The notes beneath the pieces were generated by a model. The model did not search any database. It saw only the letters and a list, made by a program, of their open reading frames with translations, and had not been told where the DNA came from. Shown here piece by piece: positions 7,806 through 16,483 of a DNA stretch of 22,250 nucleotides. Every line of letters starts with the position of its first letter. Position 1 is the stretch's first letter. Source of the DNA: an uncultured Pseudoxanthomonas sp. (GTDB lineage Bacteria > Pseudomonadota > Gammaproteobacteria > Xanthomonadales > Xanthomonadaceae); contig CAMPIO010000056.1 of the NCBI GenBank assembly GCA_946886405.1, positions 1 to 22,250 on the forward strand. Reading direction: 5' to 3'. Position numbers and translations under genes: made by a program.

Positions 7806-9025
7806 GGGACCGCCGTGACGTCGCGGCCGCCGACGTGCACGGCCGTCACCGGATCGCCGCCCAGCCAGTACGCCAGCTGCGCAGGCTGGCCGATGCGCCA
7901 ACGGACGAAGTCCGCGCGTTGTCCCGCCGCCAGTCGGCCGCGATCCCGCAAACCCAGTGCCTGTGCCGCATGCACGGTGGCGCCACGCAGGGCTTCCTCC
8001 GGCGTCAGGCGGAAATGCGTGCAGGCCAGCGACATCGCCAGCCGCAACGATTGCAGGGGCGACGTGCCTGGATTGCAGTCGGTCGCCACCGCCATCGGTA
8101 CGCCGTGCGCACGGAAGGCATCCAGCGGCGGCAACGTGGTTTCCCGCAACACATGGAATGCGCCAGGCAACAGCACCGCAACGCTGCCCGCCTGCTTCAT
8201 CGCGACCACACCGGCCTCCGAGGTGTACTCGACGTGGTCGGCGGAAAGCCCGGCGAAACCCGCCACCAGGGCGGCGCCACCGCCATCGCTCAACTGGTCC
8301 GCATGCAGCTTTACCGGCAAGCCGAGTGTGCGGGCAGCCTCGAACACGCGCTGCGTCTGTGCCGCGGTGAAGCCGATGCGTTCGCAGAACGCGTCCACGG
8401 CATCCACCAGACCTTCGGCATGCAGCACCGGCAACCAGTCGCAGACGGCGGCGATGTAGTCGTCCGCGCGTCCGGCGTACTCCGGTGGCAGCGCATGCGC
8501 ACCGAGGAACGTCGTACGCACCGTGATGCCGAGTTCAACCCCGATCCTGCGTGCCACGCGCAGCATCTTGCGTTCGTTATCCAGGTCCAGGCCGTAGCCG
8601 GACTTGATCTCCAGCGCGGTCACGCCGTCGTCGCGCAACGCGCGGGCACGCGGCAGCGACTGGGCGAACAGGTCGTCCTCGCTCGCGGCGCGGGTGGCGC
8701 GCACCGTCGAGACGATGCCGCCGCCCGCGCGTGCAATGTCTTCGTAGCTCACGCCCTGCAGACGCTGTTCGAATTCGCCTGCACGGTCGCCGCCGAACAC
8801 GACGTGCGTGTGGCAATCGATCAGTCCGGGCGTCACCCAGTCGCCTGCAGCGTCCACCACCTCGTTCGCCAGCGCATCCGGTGGCGCCGGCAACTGGTGC
8901 CGCGGTCCAGCAAAGACCAGGCTGCCGTCGCGCCATCCCAGCGCACCGTCCTCCACCACGCCGTAGCCGGTGTCGTCGGCCAACGTGACCAGACGCGCGT
9001 TCACCAGTGCGCCGTCCCAGCGCAT
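7802..9025 (-). CDS. hutI: Imidazolonepropionase HutI
   Basis: HutI hydrolyses 4-imidazolone-5-propionate to N-formimino-L-glutamate, the third step of histidine breakdown. The 407-residue protein has the family length and the amidohydrolase metal site: H72 and H74 in [10 protein letters not shown], plus [14 protein letters not shown] and [10 protein letters not shown] further on. The frame stays open upstream to 9535, but the family N-terminus ([15 protein letters not shown]) fixes the start at 9025. The extension overlaps another gene in a different frame. The small gene at 9036-9266 ends 10 bases before this start on the same strand, so the two are probably co-transcribed and divergent from hutF. 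Confidence 0.95.
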   Translation of the reverse strand: MRWDGALVNARLVTLADDTGYGVVEDGALGWRDGSLVFAGPRHQLPAPPDALANEVVDAAGDWVTPGLIDCHTHVVFGGDRAGEFEQRLQGVSYEDIARAGGGIVSTVRATRAASEDDLFAQSLPRARALRDDGVTALEIKSGYGLDLDNERKMLRVARRIGVELGITVRTTFLGAHALPPEYAGRADDYIAAVCDWLPVLHAEGLVDAVDAFCERIGFTAAQTQRVFEAARTLGLPVKLHADQLSDGGGAALVAGFAGLSADHVEYTSEAGVVAMKQAGSVAVLLPGAFHVLRETTLPPLDAFRAHGVPMAVATDCNPGTSPLQSLRLAMSLACTHFRLTPEEALRGATVHAAQALGLRDRGRLAAGQRADFVRWRIGQPAQLAYWLGGDPVTAVHVGGRDVTAVP

Positions 9026-9035
9026 GCCTGCGGCC

Positions 9036-9266
9036 TCACTCACCGCCGCCGCCCCCATCGCAACCGCCGCTGCCGCTGGCATCGCAGCCTGCATCCCCTG
9101 TGTGGCTGTTGCCGGTATCGCTACCGCTACCGTCCGTACCGCTGCCATCGGTCGATGCTGCGTTCTTCTTCTGCGCCCGCACGGCGATGGCCACCACCGA
9201 CAGGGAAATGGCGACGGCGAACAGTGAGACGGCAATGGCGATGAAGGGCGCGGCGGGCATTTCCAT
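9036..9266 (-). CDS. Small single-span membrane protein with Gly/Cys-rich tail
   Basis: A 76-residue protein not recognised as a known family. Residues about 4-28 form one strongly hydrophobic segment ([20 protein letters not shown]), followed by a basic stop-transfer patch (VRAQKKN). The tail is rich in Ser, Gly, Asp and Thr with two cysteines and ends [10 protein letters not shown]. Such tails recur in small bacterial membrane proteins of unknown role. It lies immediately upstream of hutI with a 10-base gap, and 66 bases from divergent hutF, so any link with histidine use is by position only. No strong ribosome-binding site is seen. A second ATG at 9260 is an alternative start. Confidence 0.55.
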   Translation of the reverse strand: MEMPAAPFIAIAVSLFAVAISLSVVAIAVRAQKKNAASTDGSGTDGSGSDTGNSHTGDAGCDASGSGGCDGGGGGE

Positions 9267-9332
9267 GGGCGTGTCTTGGCGAAGGCGACGCGGTAGCCTA
9301 GCGCACCCCTGTCGCCGGCCGTAAGCATCGCC

Positions 9333-10586
9333 ATGACCCATCCCGACGCCAACCCAGCCCTGGTCTTCGCATCCGACGGCGATTGGCGCGTCCCTGGCAT
9401 CGCCAACCTGCATTCGCATGCCTTCCAGCGTGCCATGGCGGGATTGGCGGAACGGCAGACGCATCCTGAGGACAGCTTCTGGACCTGGCGCGAGATCATG
9501 TACCGCTTTGCCGGCCGCATGGATCCTGACAGCACCTATGCGGTCGCCACGCAGCTCTACGCGGAAATGCTGGAGGCCGGTTACACGACGGTGTGCGAAT
9601 TCCACTACGTGCACCACCAGCCGGACGGCACGCCGTACGCCGATCCGGCCGCCATGTCGAAGGCACTGATCGCCGCCGCGCGCGACACCGGCATCCGCAT
9701 GACATTGCTGCCCGTGCTGTACATGACGGGTGGCTTCGATGGACGCGCGCTGTCGGCGCGGCAGCAGCGCTTCGGCCACGGCGTCGAGGACTTCCTGCGC
9801 CTGCTCGATGGTCTTCGTGCGCTGGAGGACGAGCAGCTGCGCGTCGGCTGTGCCTTCCACAGCCTACGAGCGGTGCCGGAGGCCGCCATGCGGGAAGTGC
9901 TGGCCGCGCTGCCGGCCGGGGCGCCGCTGCATATCCATATCGCCGAACAGGTGGGCGAAGTGCAGGACTGCCTGGCCGTGCGGAACGCCCGGCCGGTCGA
10001 ATGGCTGCTGCGCGAGTTTTCCGTCGACCCTCGTTGGACGTTGGTGCATGCCACGCACCTGACGCGCGAGGAGACACTGGGCATCGCTTCGCGCGGCGCC
10101 ACCGTGGCGATTTGTCCGACAACGGAAGCCAACCTGGGGGATGGCCTGTTTCCGCTGCGCGATTACCTGGCGGCGGGCGGGCGCTGGGGTATCGGCTCGG
10201 ACTCGCATGTCTCGGTGTCGCCGGTGGAGGAGCTGCGTTGGCTGGAGTACGGCCAGCGCCTGGTCACGCGCCACCGCAACATCGCCGTGACCCCGGCGAC
10301 CCCCAGTGTCGGCGAAACCCTGTTGCAACGCGTGCGGGAGAGCCTGTCGACGGCGACGGGATTCGATCGTGTCCACGACGAGGTCGTGCTGGATGGCGAC
10401 GCCCCCGCGCTGGCCGGCGCAACGACCGACGATCTGGTGGATCGCTGGATGTTCGCCGGCAACCGGCCACTGGTGAAGCAGGTCCGCGTGGCGGGGCGCG
10501 AGGTCGTTTCCGCAGGACGTCATGTCGAGCGCGATGCGATCGCACGGCGCTATGGCGAAACGCTCCGGCGATTGCTGAGGGAGTGA
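9333..10586 (+). CDS. hutF: Formimidoylglutamate deiminase HutF
   Basis: HutF converts N-formimino-L-glutamate to N-formyl-L-glutamate and ammonia, the branch of histidine degradation that then needs the deformylase HutG. The amidohydrolase site is complete: H27/H29 in [17 protein letters not shown]200/H202 and E205 in HIHIAEQ, H239 in the VHATHL motif and D290 in [10 protein letters not shown]. At 417 residues it is shorter than the roughly 450 usual for HutF. The loss is at the N-terminus, where the small beta domain before the metal motif is almost missing. An in-frame stop at 9294-9296 with no ATG or GTG in between rules out a longer form. It diverges from hutI. Confidence 0.9.
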   Translation: MTHPDANPALVFASDGDWRVPGIANLHSHAFQRAMAGLAERQTHPEDSFWTWREIMYRFAGRMDPDSTYAVATQLYAEMLEAGYTTVCEFHYVHHQPDGTPYADPAAMSKALIAAARDTGIRMTLLPVLYMTGGFDGRALSARQQRFGHGVEDFLRLLDGLRALEDEQLRVGCAFHSLRAVPEAAMREVLAALPAGAPLHIHIAEQVGEVQDCLAVRNARPVEWLLREFSVDPRWTLVHATHLTREETLGIASRGATVAICPTTEANLGDGLFPLRDYLAAGGRWGIGSDSHVSVSPVEELRWLEYGQRLVTRHRNIAVTPATPSVGETLLQRVRESLSTATGFDRVHDEVVLDGDAPALAGATTDDLVDRWMFAGNRPLVKQVRVAGREVVSAGRHVERDAIARRYGETLRRLLRE

Positions 10587-10730
10587 GGCATGCGAGCGCG
10601 CGCGCTCCTGGCGGCGTGGCTATCGGCCGGTTGGAGGGTTCTGTCGGCCCCAGGGCGGCGTCCATCCGATGCAGGCCCGGCCCGGCCCGTCGTGCGCCAG
10701 CATGGTCACCATCCCATCAGGAGCCTTGCC

Positions 10731-12359
10731 ATGACGTATGCCCATTCCCTTGCCCTCACGCTGGCCGTCGCCAGTGGTTCCGCCCATGCGATGAGCGATG
10801 CGGCGCTGGCCGATCTCGTCGGCGAGCGTCTGCAGGGCGACCGTACGGGTGCCTGCATGGCGGTCGCCGTCGTTGAAAAAGGTGCGGTGGCACGCACCTT
10901 CGCCTGCGCCGATCCGAAGGATCTGGCGCGCATCGGCCCCGATACCGCCTTCGAAATCGGGTCGGTCAGCAAGACCATGACGGCCGCACTGCTGGCCGAC
11001 CTGATCCGGCAAGGCAAGGGTTCGCTCGATGATCCGTTGTCGGCCTGGCTGCCCGAAGGCACGAAGCTGCCCGAGTACCAGGGCAAGCCCATCCTGTTGC
11101 GCCACGTCGTCACCCACACTGCTGGCCTCCCGGCGCTGCCGTCGCGCATGGCCGCGCCCAGCATGGATGACCCCTACGCGAAGCTCGACGCCGCTACCTT
11201 GCTGGCATCCCTCGGTGACGTGACCCTGACGGCGGCGCCGGGCAGCAAATTCGAATATTCCAACTTCGCCTCGATGGTGCTTTCCTATGCCGTTGCCCGC
11301 CGCGCGGGCAGCGACATGGAAACACTGTTGAAGCAGCGCCTGTTCGCGCCGCTCGGCATGCGGCATGCCTACGTCAATGTCGCACCCGCTGGTGTCCGTC
11401 CGGCGCAGGGACACACGCCCAACACGCGTGCCGCCTCGGCATGGGATTTCCAGACCGACCTGGCCGGTGTGGGCGGCGTCCGCGCCACGCTCGACGACAT
11501 GGTGCGCTACGTGCAGGGCCAACTGGGCAGTGAAGCGACCGCGATCTCGCCCGCCCTGCAGCTGTCGCAGCAGAAAGTGTCCGATACGCCGCCGATGGCG
11601 ATGAACTGGATGCTGATGCCGGTGGGCGGACGCACGGTGCACGTGCATGAAGGCGGCACCGGTGGTTTCTCTTCGTTCGTGTCGTTCGACAAAACGCAGC
11701 AACGCGGTGTGGTGATCCTGTCCGATACCACCTGGAACTCCATCGGCAGCCTCGGCTCGCTGGGCCTGCACCTGGTCGATGCCAGTTTCCCGCTCGGCAA
11801 GCCGCGCCGCGAGGCCAAGCCCGACACCGCGTTGCTCGACGCACTGGCCGGCGAGTACGCACTGGCGGGCGGCATGAAGATGACGCTGCGCCGGAACGGT
11901 GACGCGCTGGAGATCCGGGCCGCCGGGCAGGGCGTCTACGCGATGGGCTATGACAATGCTGGCGATTTCTATCCCCGCGAGTTCGACGCCGTGCTGCGGC
12001 CCCAGCGCACCCAGGAAGGCCAGACCTTCACTTGGCTGCAGATGGGTGGCGTGATGCCGGCCAAGCGCGTCGATGCGGCGCCCAAAGCGACAGTGAACGT
12101 CGACACCGCCACGTTGAAGGACTACGAAGGGGAGTACCCGCTGGTGCCGTCGTTCGCACTCACGGTGAAGGCGCAGGGCGAAACCCTGACCATCCAGGGC
12201 ACGGGCCAGCCGGCATTGCCCGTGCAGGCCGTCGAACGCGACGTGTTCGTGATGGATGCCGTGGGCGCGGAGATCCGCTTCGAACGTGACGCGGCGGGCA
12301 AGGTCATCGCGCTGACGCTGAAGCAGGCCGGCCAGCAGTTGCGGGGTGAGAGGAAGTGA
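10731..12359 (+). CDS. Secreted serine hydrolase (class C beta-lactamase/PBP family) with C-terminal DUF3471-like repeats
   Basis: A 542-residue exported hydrolase of the beta-lactamase/D-alanyl-D-alanine carboxypeptidase superfamily. It has a signal peptide (1-20, ending SAHA), S78-V-S-K81 with the catalytic serine, Y176-S-N178, and H306-E-G-G-T-G in place of the KTG box. The last 150 residues hold two similar beta-rich segments (LAGEYALAGG... and LKDYEGEYPLVP...) like the DUF3471/lipocalin-like modules of such esterases. The true substrate (beta-lactam, peptide or ester) is unknown. The start at 10731 is set by AGGAG at 10719-10723 and the signal peptide. It overlaps the next gene by four bases, tying it to a LytS/LytTR two-component pair. 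Confidence 0.87.
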   Translation: MTYAHSLALTLAVASGSAHAMSDAALADLVGERLQGDRTGACMAVAVVEKGAVARTFACADPKDLARIGPDTAFEIGSVSKTMTAALLADLIRQGKGSLDDPLSAWLPEGTKLPEYQGKPILLRHVVTHTAGLPALPSRMAAPSMDDPYAKLDAATLLASLGDVTLTAAPGSKFEYSNFASMVLSYAVARRAGSDMETLLKQRLFAPLGMRHAYVNVAPAGVRPAQGHTPNTRAASAWDFQTDLAGVGGVRATLDDMVRYVQGQLGSEATAISPALQLSQQKVSDTPPMAMNWMLMPVGGRTVHVHEGGTGGFSSFVSFDKTQQRGVVILSDTTWNSIGSLGSLGLHLVDASFPLGKPRREAKPDTALLDALAGEYALAGGMKMTLRRNGDALEIRAAGQGVYAMGYDNAGDFYPREFDAVLRPQRTQEGQTFTWLQMGGVMPAKRVDAAPKATVNVDTATLKDYEGEYPLVPSFALTVKAQGETLTIQGTGQPALPVQAVERDVFVMDAVGAEIRFERDAAGKVIALTLKQAGQQLRGERK

Positions 12360-13579
12360 CGGCTTCGCACGACTATGCCTTGACGCAGCCGTTGCCGGCC
12401 GACGTGCTCGTCGGAGGCACCACGGTGCTGAGTCGCTACCGCCGCTACCCGGTGTTCGGCCTGCGCTGGCTGGTCGGGCGCAGCGTGTTGTTCTGCAGCG
12501 TCATCCTCGTCGTCGTCGCTTTCATCGCCGCCGGCGTCGGTGTGGCCGTGCAGGAGGTGGGCGTGGCGCTGAAGGTAGGCCTTGCCCAGTTCATCGCCTT
12601 CAGCCTGATGGCGATGCTGGGCCCGGCACTGGCGACCGCGGTGCGCCACCAGCACTGGCCGATCGCGCGGGAACGCAAGGCGGTGGTCGTGGCGGTGCTG
12701 GTGGGCGTGGTGTTGAGCTTCTTCATCGACCGCGTGGCGTCTGCCTACGTGGAGCAATTGATGGCGCCCGGCCTCGCCGCCATGGGCCTGAAGCCCACCG
12801 TGGCGCCGCCCGGTCCGCTCGTGCAAGCCATCGGCCTGGCGGTCAATCTCGCCGCGCTGGTGCTTGTCTACGGCCTGTTCGGCGGTGGCCTCGCACTGCG
12901 CGCCTACTTCAGCGAACGCCAGCGTTGGGACCAGCATCACCACGCCCGCGCGCTGGACGAGATGGAAAGCCGGGTGCACGAAGCCGATCTTCGCCTTGGC
13001 GTGCTGCAGGCGCAGGTTGAGCCGCACTTCCTGTTCAACACCCTGGCGTCGGTACGCGCGCTGGTCCGGCAGGATCCAGCACAGGCCGAGGCCACCCTGG
13101 ACGCACTGGTCGACTTCCTGCGCGCCACCATTCCCAAGCTGCGCGATGACCGTGGACTGCATGCGAACCTGGGCCAGCAACTCGACATCTGCGCGAGTTA
13201 TCTCGCGCTGATGCAGGTGCGCATGGGCGGGCGGCTGACCTACGCGGTGCAGGCCGACGATGCGCTGCGTGCACTGGCGTTTCCGCCGTCGCTGCTGATC
13301 ACGCTGGTGGAGAACGCCATCAAGCACGGGATCGAACCACGTCCGGGCGCCGGGCGCATCGACGTCACCGCCGAACGCGCGGGCGACCGTGTCCGCGTCC
13401 GTGTCATCGACGATGGCGCCGGCCTGCAACCGGGATTGAGCACCGGGATGGGCCTGGCGAATGTGCGTGAGCAACTGGCCGCACGCTACGGGGCGCAGGC
13501 GACTTTCGCGTTGGCGGCGGGCGCAGGAGGGCGGGGTGTTTGCGCCGAGATCCAGGTGCCGACGGGGTCGCGGGCATGA
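12356..13579 (+). CDS. LytS/YehU-type sensor histidine kinase
   Basis: A 407-residue inner-membrane kinase of the His_kinase (PF06580) type. Around four to five hydrophobic segments lie between residues 35 and 185, followed by a short coiled linker. The phosphoacceptor is H224 in QAQVEPHFLFNTLASVRAL. The ATPase part shows N320 in LVENAIKHGIEP, DDGAGL and GMGLANVREQL. No PAS or other separate input domain is visible, so sensing must use the membrane part. It starts at GTG 12356 inside GTGA, overlapping the hydrolase stop by four bases, and its own stop overlaps the regulator start by four bases. Confidence 0.92.
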   Translation: MTASHDYALTQPLPADVLVGGTTVLSRYRRYPVFGLRWLVGRSVLFCSVILVVVAFIAAGVGVAVQEVGVALKVGLAQFIAFSLMAMLGPALATAVRHQHWPIARERKAVVVAVLVGVVLSFFIDRVASAYVEQLMAPGLAAMGLKPTVAPPGPLVQAIGLAVNLAALVLVYGLFGGGLALRAYFSERQRWDQHHHARALDEMESRVHEADLRLGVLQAQVEPHFLFNTLASVRALVRQDPAQAEATLDALVDFLRATIPKLRDDRGLHANLGQQLDICASYLALMQVRMGGRLTYAVQADDALRALAFPPSLLITLVENAIKHGIEPRPGAGRIDVTAERAGDRVRVRVIDDGAGLQPGLSTGMGLANVREQLAARYGAQATFALAAGAGGRGVCAEIQVPTGSRA

Positions 13580-14337
13580 AGCAGGTCACCGCCCTGATCG
13601 CCGAAGACGAAGCGCCGCAACGACGCGCGTTGCAGCAGCAGCTGCGCGCGGCGTGGCCGGCGCTGGAGGTGGTGGCGATCTGCGAGGACGGCGTATCCGC
13701 ACTCGAAGCCGTCGAGCAGCACCGGCCGCGGGTGGCGTTCCTCGATATCCGCATGCCGGGTGTCAGCGGGCTGGACGTGGCACGACGTGTGGTCGCATAT
13801 GGCGGGCTGGTGGTGTTCACGACGGCCTACGAGGATTACGCCATCCGTGCCTTCGAAGCGGGTGCGGCCGATTACCTGCTCAAACCCGTGCAGGATGCAC
13901 GGCTCGAGCAGGCGGTGGCCCGCGTACAGGAGCGGCTCCGCGACGCGCCCGCGCCCGACCTGCGCGCGCTGATCGATGATCTGGAGGCGCGTCTGCGGCC
14001 GCAGGGCGATCGCCTGATCCGCTGGATCACCGCCAGCGTCGGCGACAGCGTGCGCATGATCGCCATTGACGACGTGTTGTTCTTCCAGGCGCAGGACAAG
14101 TACGTGCGCGTGGTCACCGCCGGCGACGAGGCGATCATCCGCATGCCGTTGAAGGAATTGCTTGGCGGGCTGGATCCCGATGTGTTCTGGCAGGTGCACC
14201 GCGGCGTGCTGGTGCGCGTGCAGGCGATCGATCGTGTGCGCAAGGACGAACTCGGCCGCCACCACCTCAGCGTCAGGGGCCGCGCCGATGTGCTGCCCGT
14301 CAGCGCGGCGTTCCAGCAGCGTTTCCGCGGGATGTAG
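13576..14337 (+). CDS. LytTR-family response regulator
   Basis: A 253-residue cytoplasmic regulator. The receiver domain covers about 1-120, with the acidic pocket E10/D11, phosphoacceptor D57 in FLDIRMPG, T83 and K103 in LLKP. The LytTR DNA-binding domain covers about 145-250, marked by VLFFQAQDKYVRV, the FWQVHRGVLVRVQAI stretch and the terminal VSAAFQQRFRGM. The partner kinase is the gene just upstream, with a four-base ATGA overlap that also fixes the start at 13576 rather than the in-frame 13540. Its targets are not evident. The gene ends five bases from the stop of convergent ogt. Confidence 0.93.
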   Translation: MKQVTALIAEDEAPQRRALQQQLRAAWPALEVVAICEDGVSALEAVEQHRPRVAFLDIRMPGVSGLDVARRVVAYGGLVVFTTAYEDYAIRAFEAGAADYLLKPVQDARLEQAVARVQERLRDAPAPDLRALIDDLEARLRPQGDRLIRWITASVGDSVRMIAIDDVLFFQAQDKYVRVVTAGDEAIIRMPLKELLGGLDPDVFWQVHRGVLVRVQAIDRVRKDELGRHHLSVRGRADVLPVSAAFQQRFRGM

Positions 14338-14342
14338 CCGCC

Positions 14343-14840
14343 TCAGCCGAACAGGTCGTCGGCTTTCTTGAGTGCGCCTTCCAGTTCCAGCAGGAATTGC
14401 TTGGTGGGCAGTCCGCCACCGAACCCCGTGAGTGAGCCATCCGCGCCGATCACGCGATGGCAGGGCAACACGATCGGCAAGGGATTGCGGCCGTTTGCGG
14501 CACCCACCGCGCGCATGGCCGTGGGCTTGCCGACACGCTGCGCAAGTTGCGCATAACTGACGGTTTCGCCATAGCCGATGTTGGCCAGCGACATCCACAC
14601 GCTGCGCTGGAACTCGGTGCCGCGTGGTGCCAGTGGTAGATCGAATGCCTGTCGCCCCGCCGAGAAATACTGGCCCAGCTGGCACGCCGCGAGATCGATC
14701 AGTGCATGATCGCCTTCCGTCCATCCCTGCCGGTCGGCCGGATGGCGATTCCGCGGGAACTCGATCGCATGCAGGCCCGCGTCCGTCGCGGCGATGGTGA
14801 GCGTGCCGACAGGACTGTCGAGATGGCGGAAGAGGATCAT
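14343..14840 (-). CDS. ogt: Methylated-DNA-protein-cysteine S-methyltransferase (Ogt type)
   Basis: This suicide repair protein transfers methyl groups from O6-methylguanine (and O4-methylthymine) in DNA to its own cysteine. The 165-residue length fits the Ogt type. The acceptor C127 lies in [15 protein letters not shown], with the HTH-like segment [20 protein letters not shown] and the NGRNPLPI loop before it. It lies downstream of the Ada/AlkA fusion on the same strand. That fusion lacks this very domain, so Ogt supplies the O6-alkylguanine activity separately. A REP pair occupies most of the 94 bases between the two genes. Confidence 0.95.
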   Translation of the reverse strand: MILFRHLDSPVGTLTIAATDAGLHAIEFPRNRHPADRQGWTEGDHALIDLAACQLGQYFSAGRQAFDLPLAPRGTEFQRSVWMSLANIGYGETVSYAQLAQRVGKPTAMRAVGAANGRNPLPIVLPCHRVIGADGSLTGFGGGLPTKQFLLELEGALKKADDLFG

Positions 14841-14865
14841 GGTGGTGGGATAGGCTCGCTTGGAT

Positions 14866-14949
14866 GTAGGAGCGACGTGAGTCGCGACCGCATGAATGAA
14901 GATCCGTCGTCGTTTGGAGGATACAGGTCGCGACTCACGTCGCTCCTAC
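14866..14949. repeat. Inverted REP pair (REPIN-like), GTAGGAGCG family
   Basis: The left arm at 14866-14891 is identical over 26 bases to the left arm at 2804-2829. The right arm at 14926-14949 is a perfect 24-base inverse of it. Only 34 bases separate the arms. The right arm overlaps the 3' end of the Ada/AlkA gene and provides its last residues and stop codon (14935-14937). The spacer shares a weak AATGAAG-like stretch with the element at 2.8 kb. Confidence 0.8.
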
Positions 14950-16434
14950 AGAAACGGGAGCTTTCGACGAGGACATGCTGCCCTTCCACACATGGATCAC
15001 CGCGTAGGCGCGCCAAGGGCGCCACGCTTCCGCACGCGCCGTCAGCGCCTTCGCGGTCATGCGAACGCCGTCGGCCGGCACCGCCTTCTGCAGCACCAGG
15101 TCTTCGGCGGGAAACGCATCGGGATGTCCGAGGGCCCGCATGGCCATGTAGTGCGCGGTCCACGGCCCGATGCCGGGCAAGGCGACCCAGCGCGAGGTGA
15201 AATCCTCCAGCGTCCGCTCACGCTGGAAGTCCACGCGACCGTCCAGCAGGGCGCGCGACAGTCCACGAACGGTGTCGGCGCGCGCACGGGTCAGGCCGAT
15301 CTCCGTGAGATCGACATCGACCAGCCGGTCCGGTGTGGGGAACAGATGCGTCAGGCCATCGAAGCCCGAAGACAGCGGCGTGCCATGCCGCTGCGCCAGT
15401 CGCGCGGTCAGTGTGCGCGCCGCGGCCACGCTGACCTGCTGGCCGATCACTGCGCGCACGGCGATTTCGAAGCCGTCCCAGCCGCTGGGCAGACGCAGGC
15501 CGGGTCGTGCCTGCACCAGGGGGCGCAGGCGTGCATCGTTGCCGAGCGCCTGCGCGATGACATGCGGGTCGGCGTCCAGATCGAACATGCGGCGCAGCCG
15601 TTGCACGATGTCCAGCAATTGCATCGGTGCCACGCCATGCAATTCCAGCTTCAGGGCCTGGGTATCCGCATCCCAGGCGCTGACACGCAGCCAGCCCGGC
15701 GCGTCCGCTGTCCCGATCACGCGCCGATAGCTGGCCTCGTCCACGGCTTCCACGCCGGGTAGCGCACGTCCGCGCAGGAAGTCCAGCATGGCCGCGAAGT
15801 CGTAGGGAGGGCGATAACCCAGCCGCAACGTCACCACGTCGTGCGACGGCGGTGCATGGCGCTTGCGCAGGTCGCGCGGCGCCATGCGGTACTCCTCGCG
15901 GAATGCGCTGTTGAAACGGGTCAGACTGCCGAAGCCCGCTGCCAGCGCGACCTGCGTGATCGGCAACATGGTCTCGGTAAGCAGCTGTTTGGCGAACAGC
16001 AGGCGACGCGTTCCATGCACTTCCACCGGCGTGGCCCCGAGGCGATCGGTGAACAGTCGCCGCAGCTGGCGTTCGCCCAGGCCGACCTTGCCGGCCAACG
16101 CCGACAGGGGCGCGTCCGCCAGTGCGCCCTGTTCGATCAATGTCAGCGCGCGCGCGACGACATCGTCGCCGCGCCGCCAACTGCCATCGCCTGGCGCAAG
16201 CTCGGGACGGCAGCGCAGGCAGGGACGGAAGCCTGCCGCTTCCGCCGCTGCCGCATGGCGGTAGTACACGATGTTGGACGGCTTTGGCGCGGGTGCCGGG
16301 CATACCGGTCGGCAATAGATCCGCGTGCTGGTCACGGCCGTGAAGAACAGGCCATCGAAACGCGCATCGCGGCTCAGGCGCGCCTGTTCACAGACGCGCG
16401 GATCGGGCAGGGCGGTGGCATCGATGGCAGGCAT
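14935..16434 (-). CDS. Ada N-domain/AraC/AlkA fusion: adaptive-response regulator and 3-methyladenine DNA glycosylase
   Basis: A 499-residue, three-part alkylation-repair protein. Residues 1-80 are the Ada zinc domain with C41-x-x-x-C45 and C72-x-x-C75, which in Ada removes methyl groups from phosphotriesters and switches the protein into an activator. About 90-195 is an AraC-type double helix-turn-helix ([24 protein letters not shown]). The rest is AlkA: an N-terminal domain, then the HhH-GPD glycosylase with [18 protein letters not shown] and probable catalytic D445 in PAEDLVLQ. The Ada C-terminal methyltransferase is absent and is encoded separately by the neighbouring ogt. The final VGAT and stop come from a REP arm, so the natural C-terminus was probably altered. 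Confidence 0.93.
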   Translation of the reverse strand: MPAIDATALPDPRVCEQARLSRDARFDGLFFTAVTSTRIYCRPVCPAPAPKPSNIVYYRHAAAAEAAGFRPCLRCRPELAPGDGSWRRGDDVVARALTLIEQGALADAPLSALAGKVGLGERQLRRLFTDRLGATPVEVHGTRRLLFAKQLLTETMLPITQVALAAGFGSLTRFNSAFREEYRMAPRDLRKRHAPPSHDVVTLRLGYRPPYDFAAMLDFLRGRALPGVEAVDEASYRRVIGTADAPGWLRVSAWDADTQALKLELHGVAPMQLLDIVQRLRRMFDLDADPHVIAQALGNDARLRPLVQARPGLRLPSGWDGFEIAVRAVIGQQVSVAAARTLTARLAQRHGTPLSSGFDGLTHLFPTPDRLVDVDLTEIGLTRARADTVRGLSRALLDGRVDFQRERTLEDFTSRWVALPGIGPWTAHYMAMRALGHPDAFPAEDLVLQKAVPADGVRMTAKALTARAEAWRPWRAYAVIHVWKGSMSSSKAPVSVGAT

Positions 16435-16483
16435 GCGCGCAGGCTAGCACCGGCGCTGCACGCGGACTTGCCGTTTCCGGACA

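Noticed and set aside
9026..9535. N-terminal extension of hutI to 577 residues
   Set aside because: The added part is not family-like, overlaps the small membrane protein frame and the hutF start, and the normal HutI N-terminus begins at 9025.
10731..12359. Acquired beta-lactamase resistance gene
   Set aside because: The class C-like motifs belong to a broad serine-hydrolase family. The C-terminal repeats and coupling to a two-component system argue for a housekeeping or signalling enzyme, and no mobile element flanks it.
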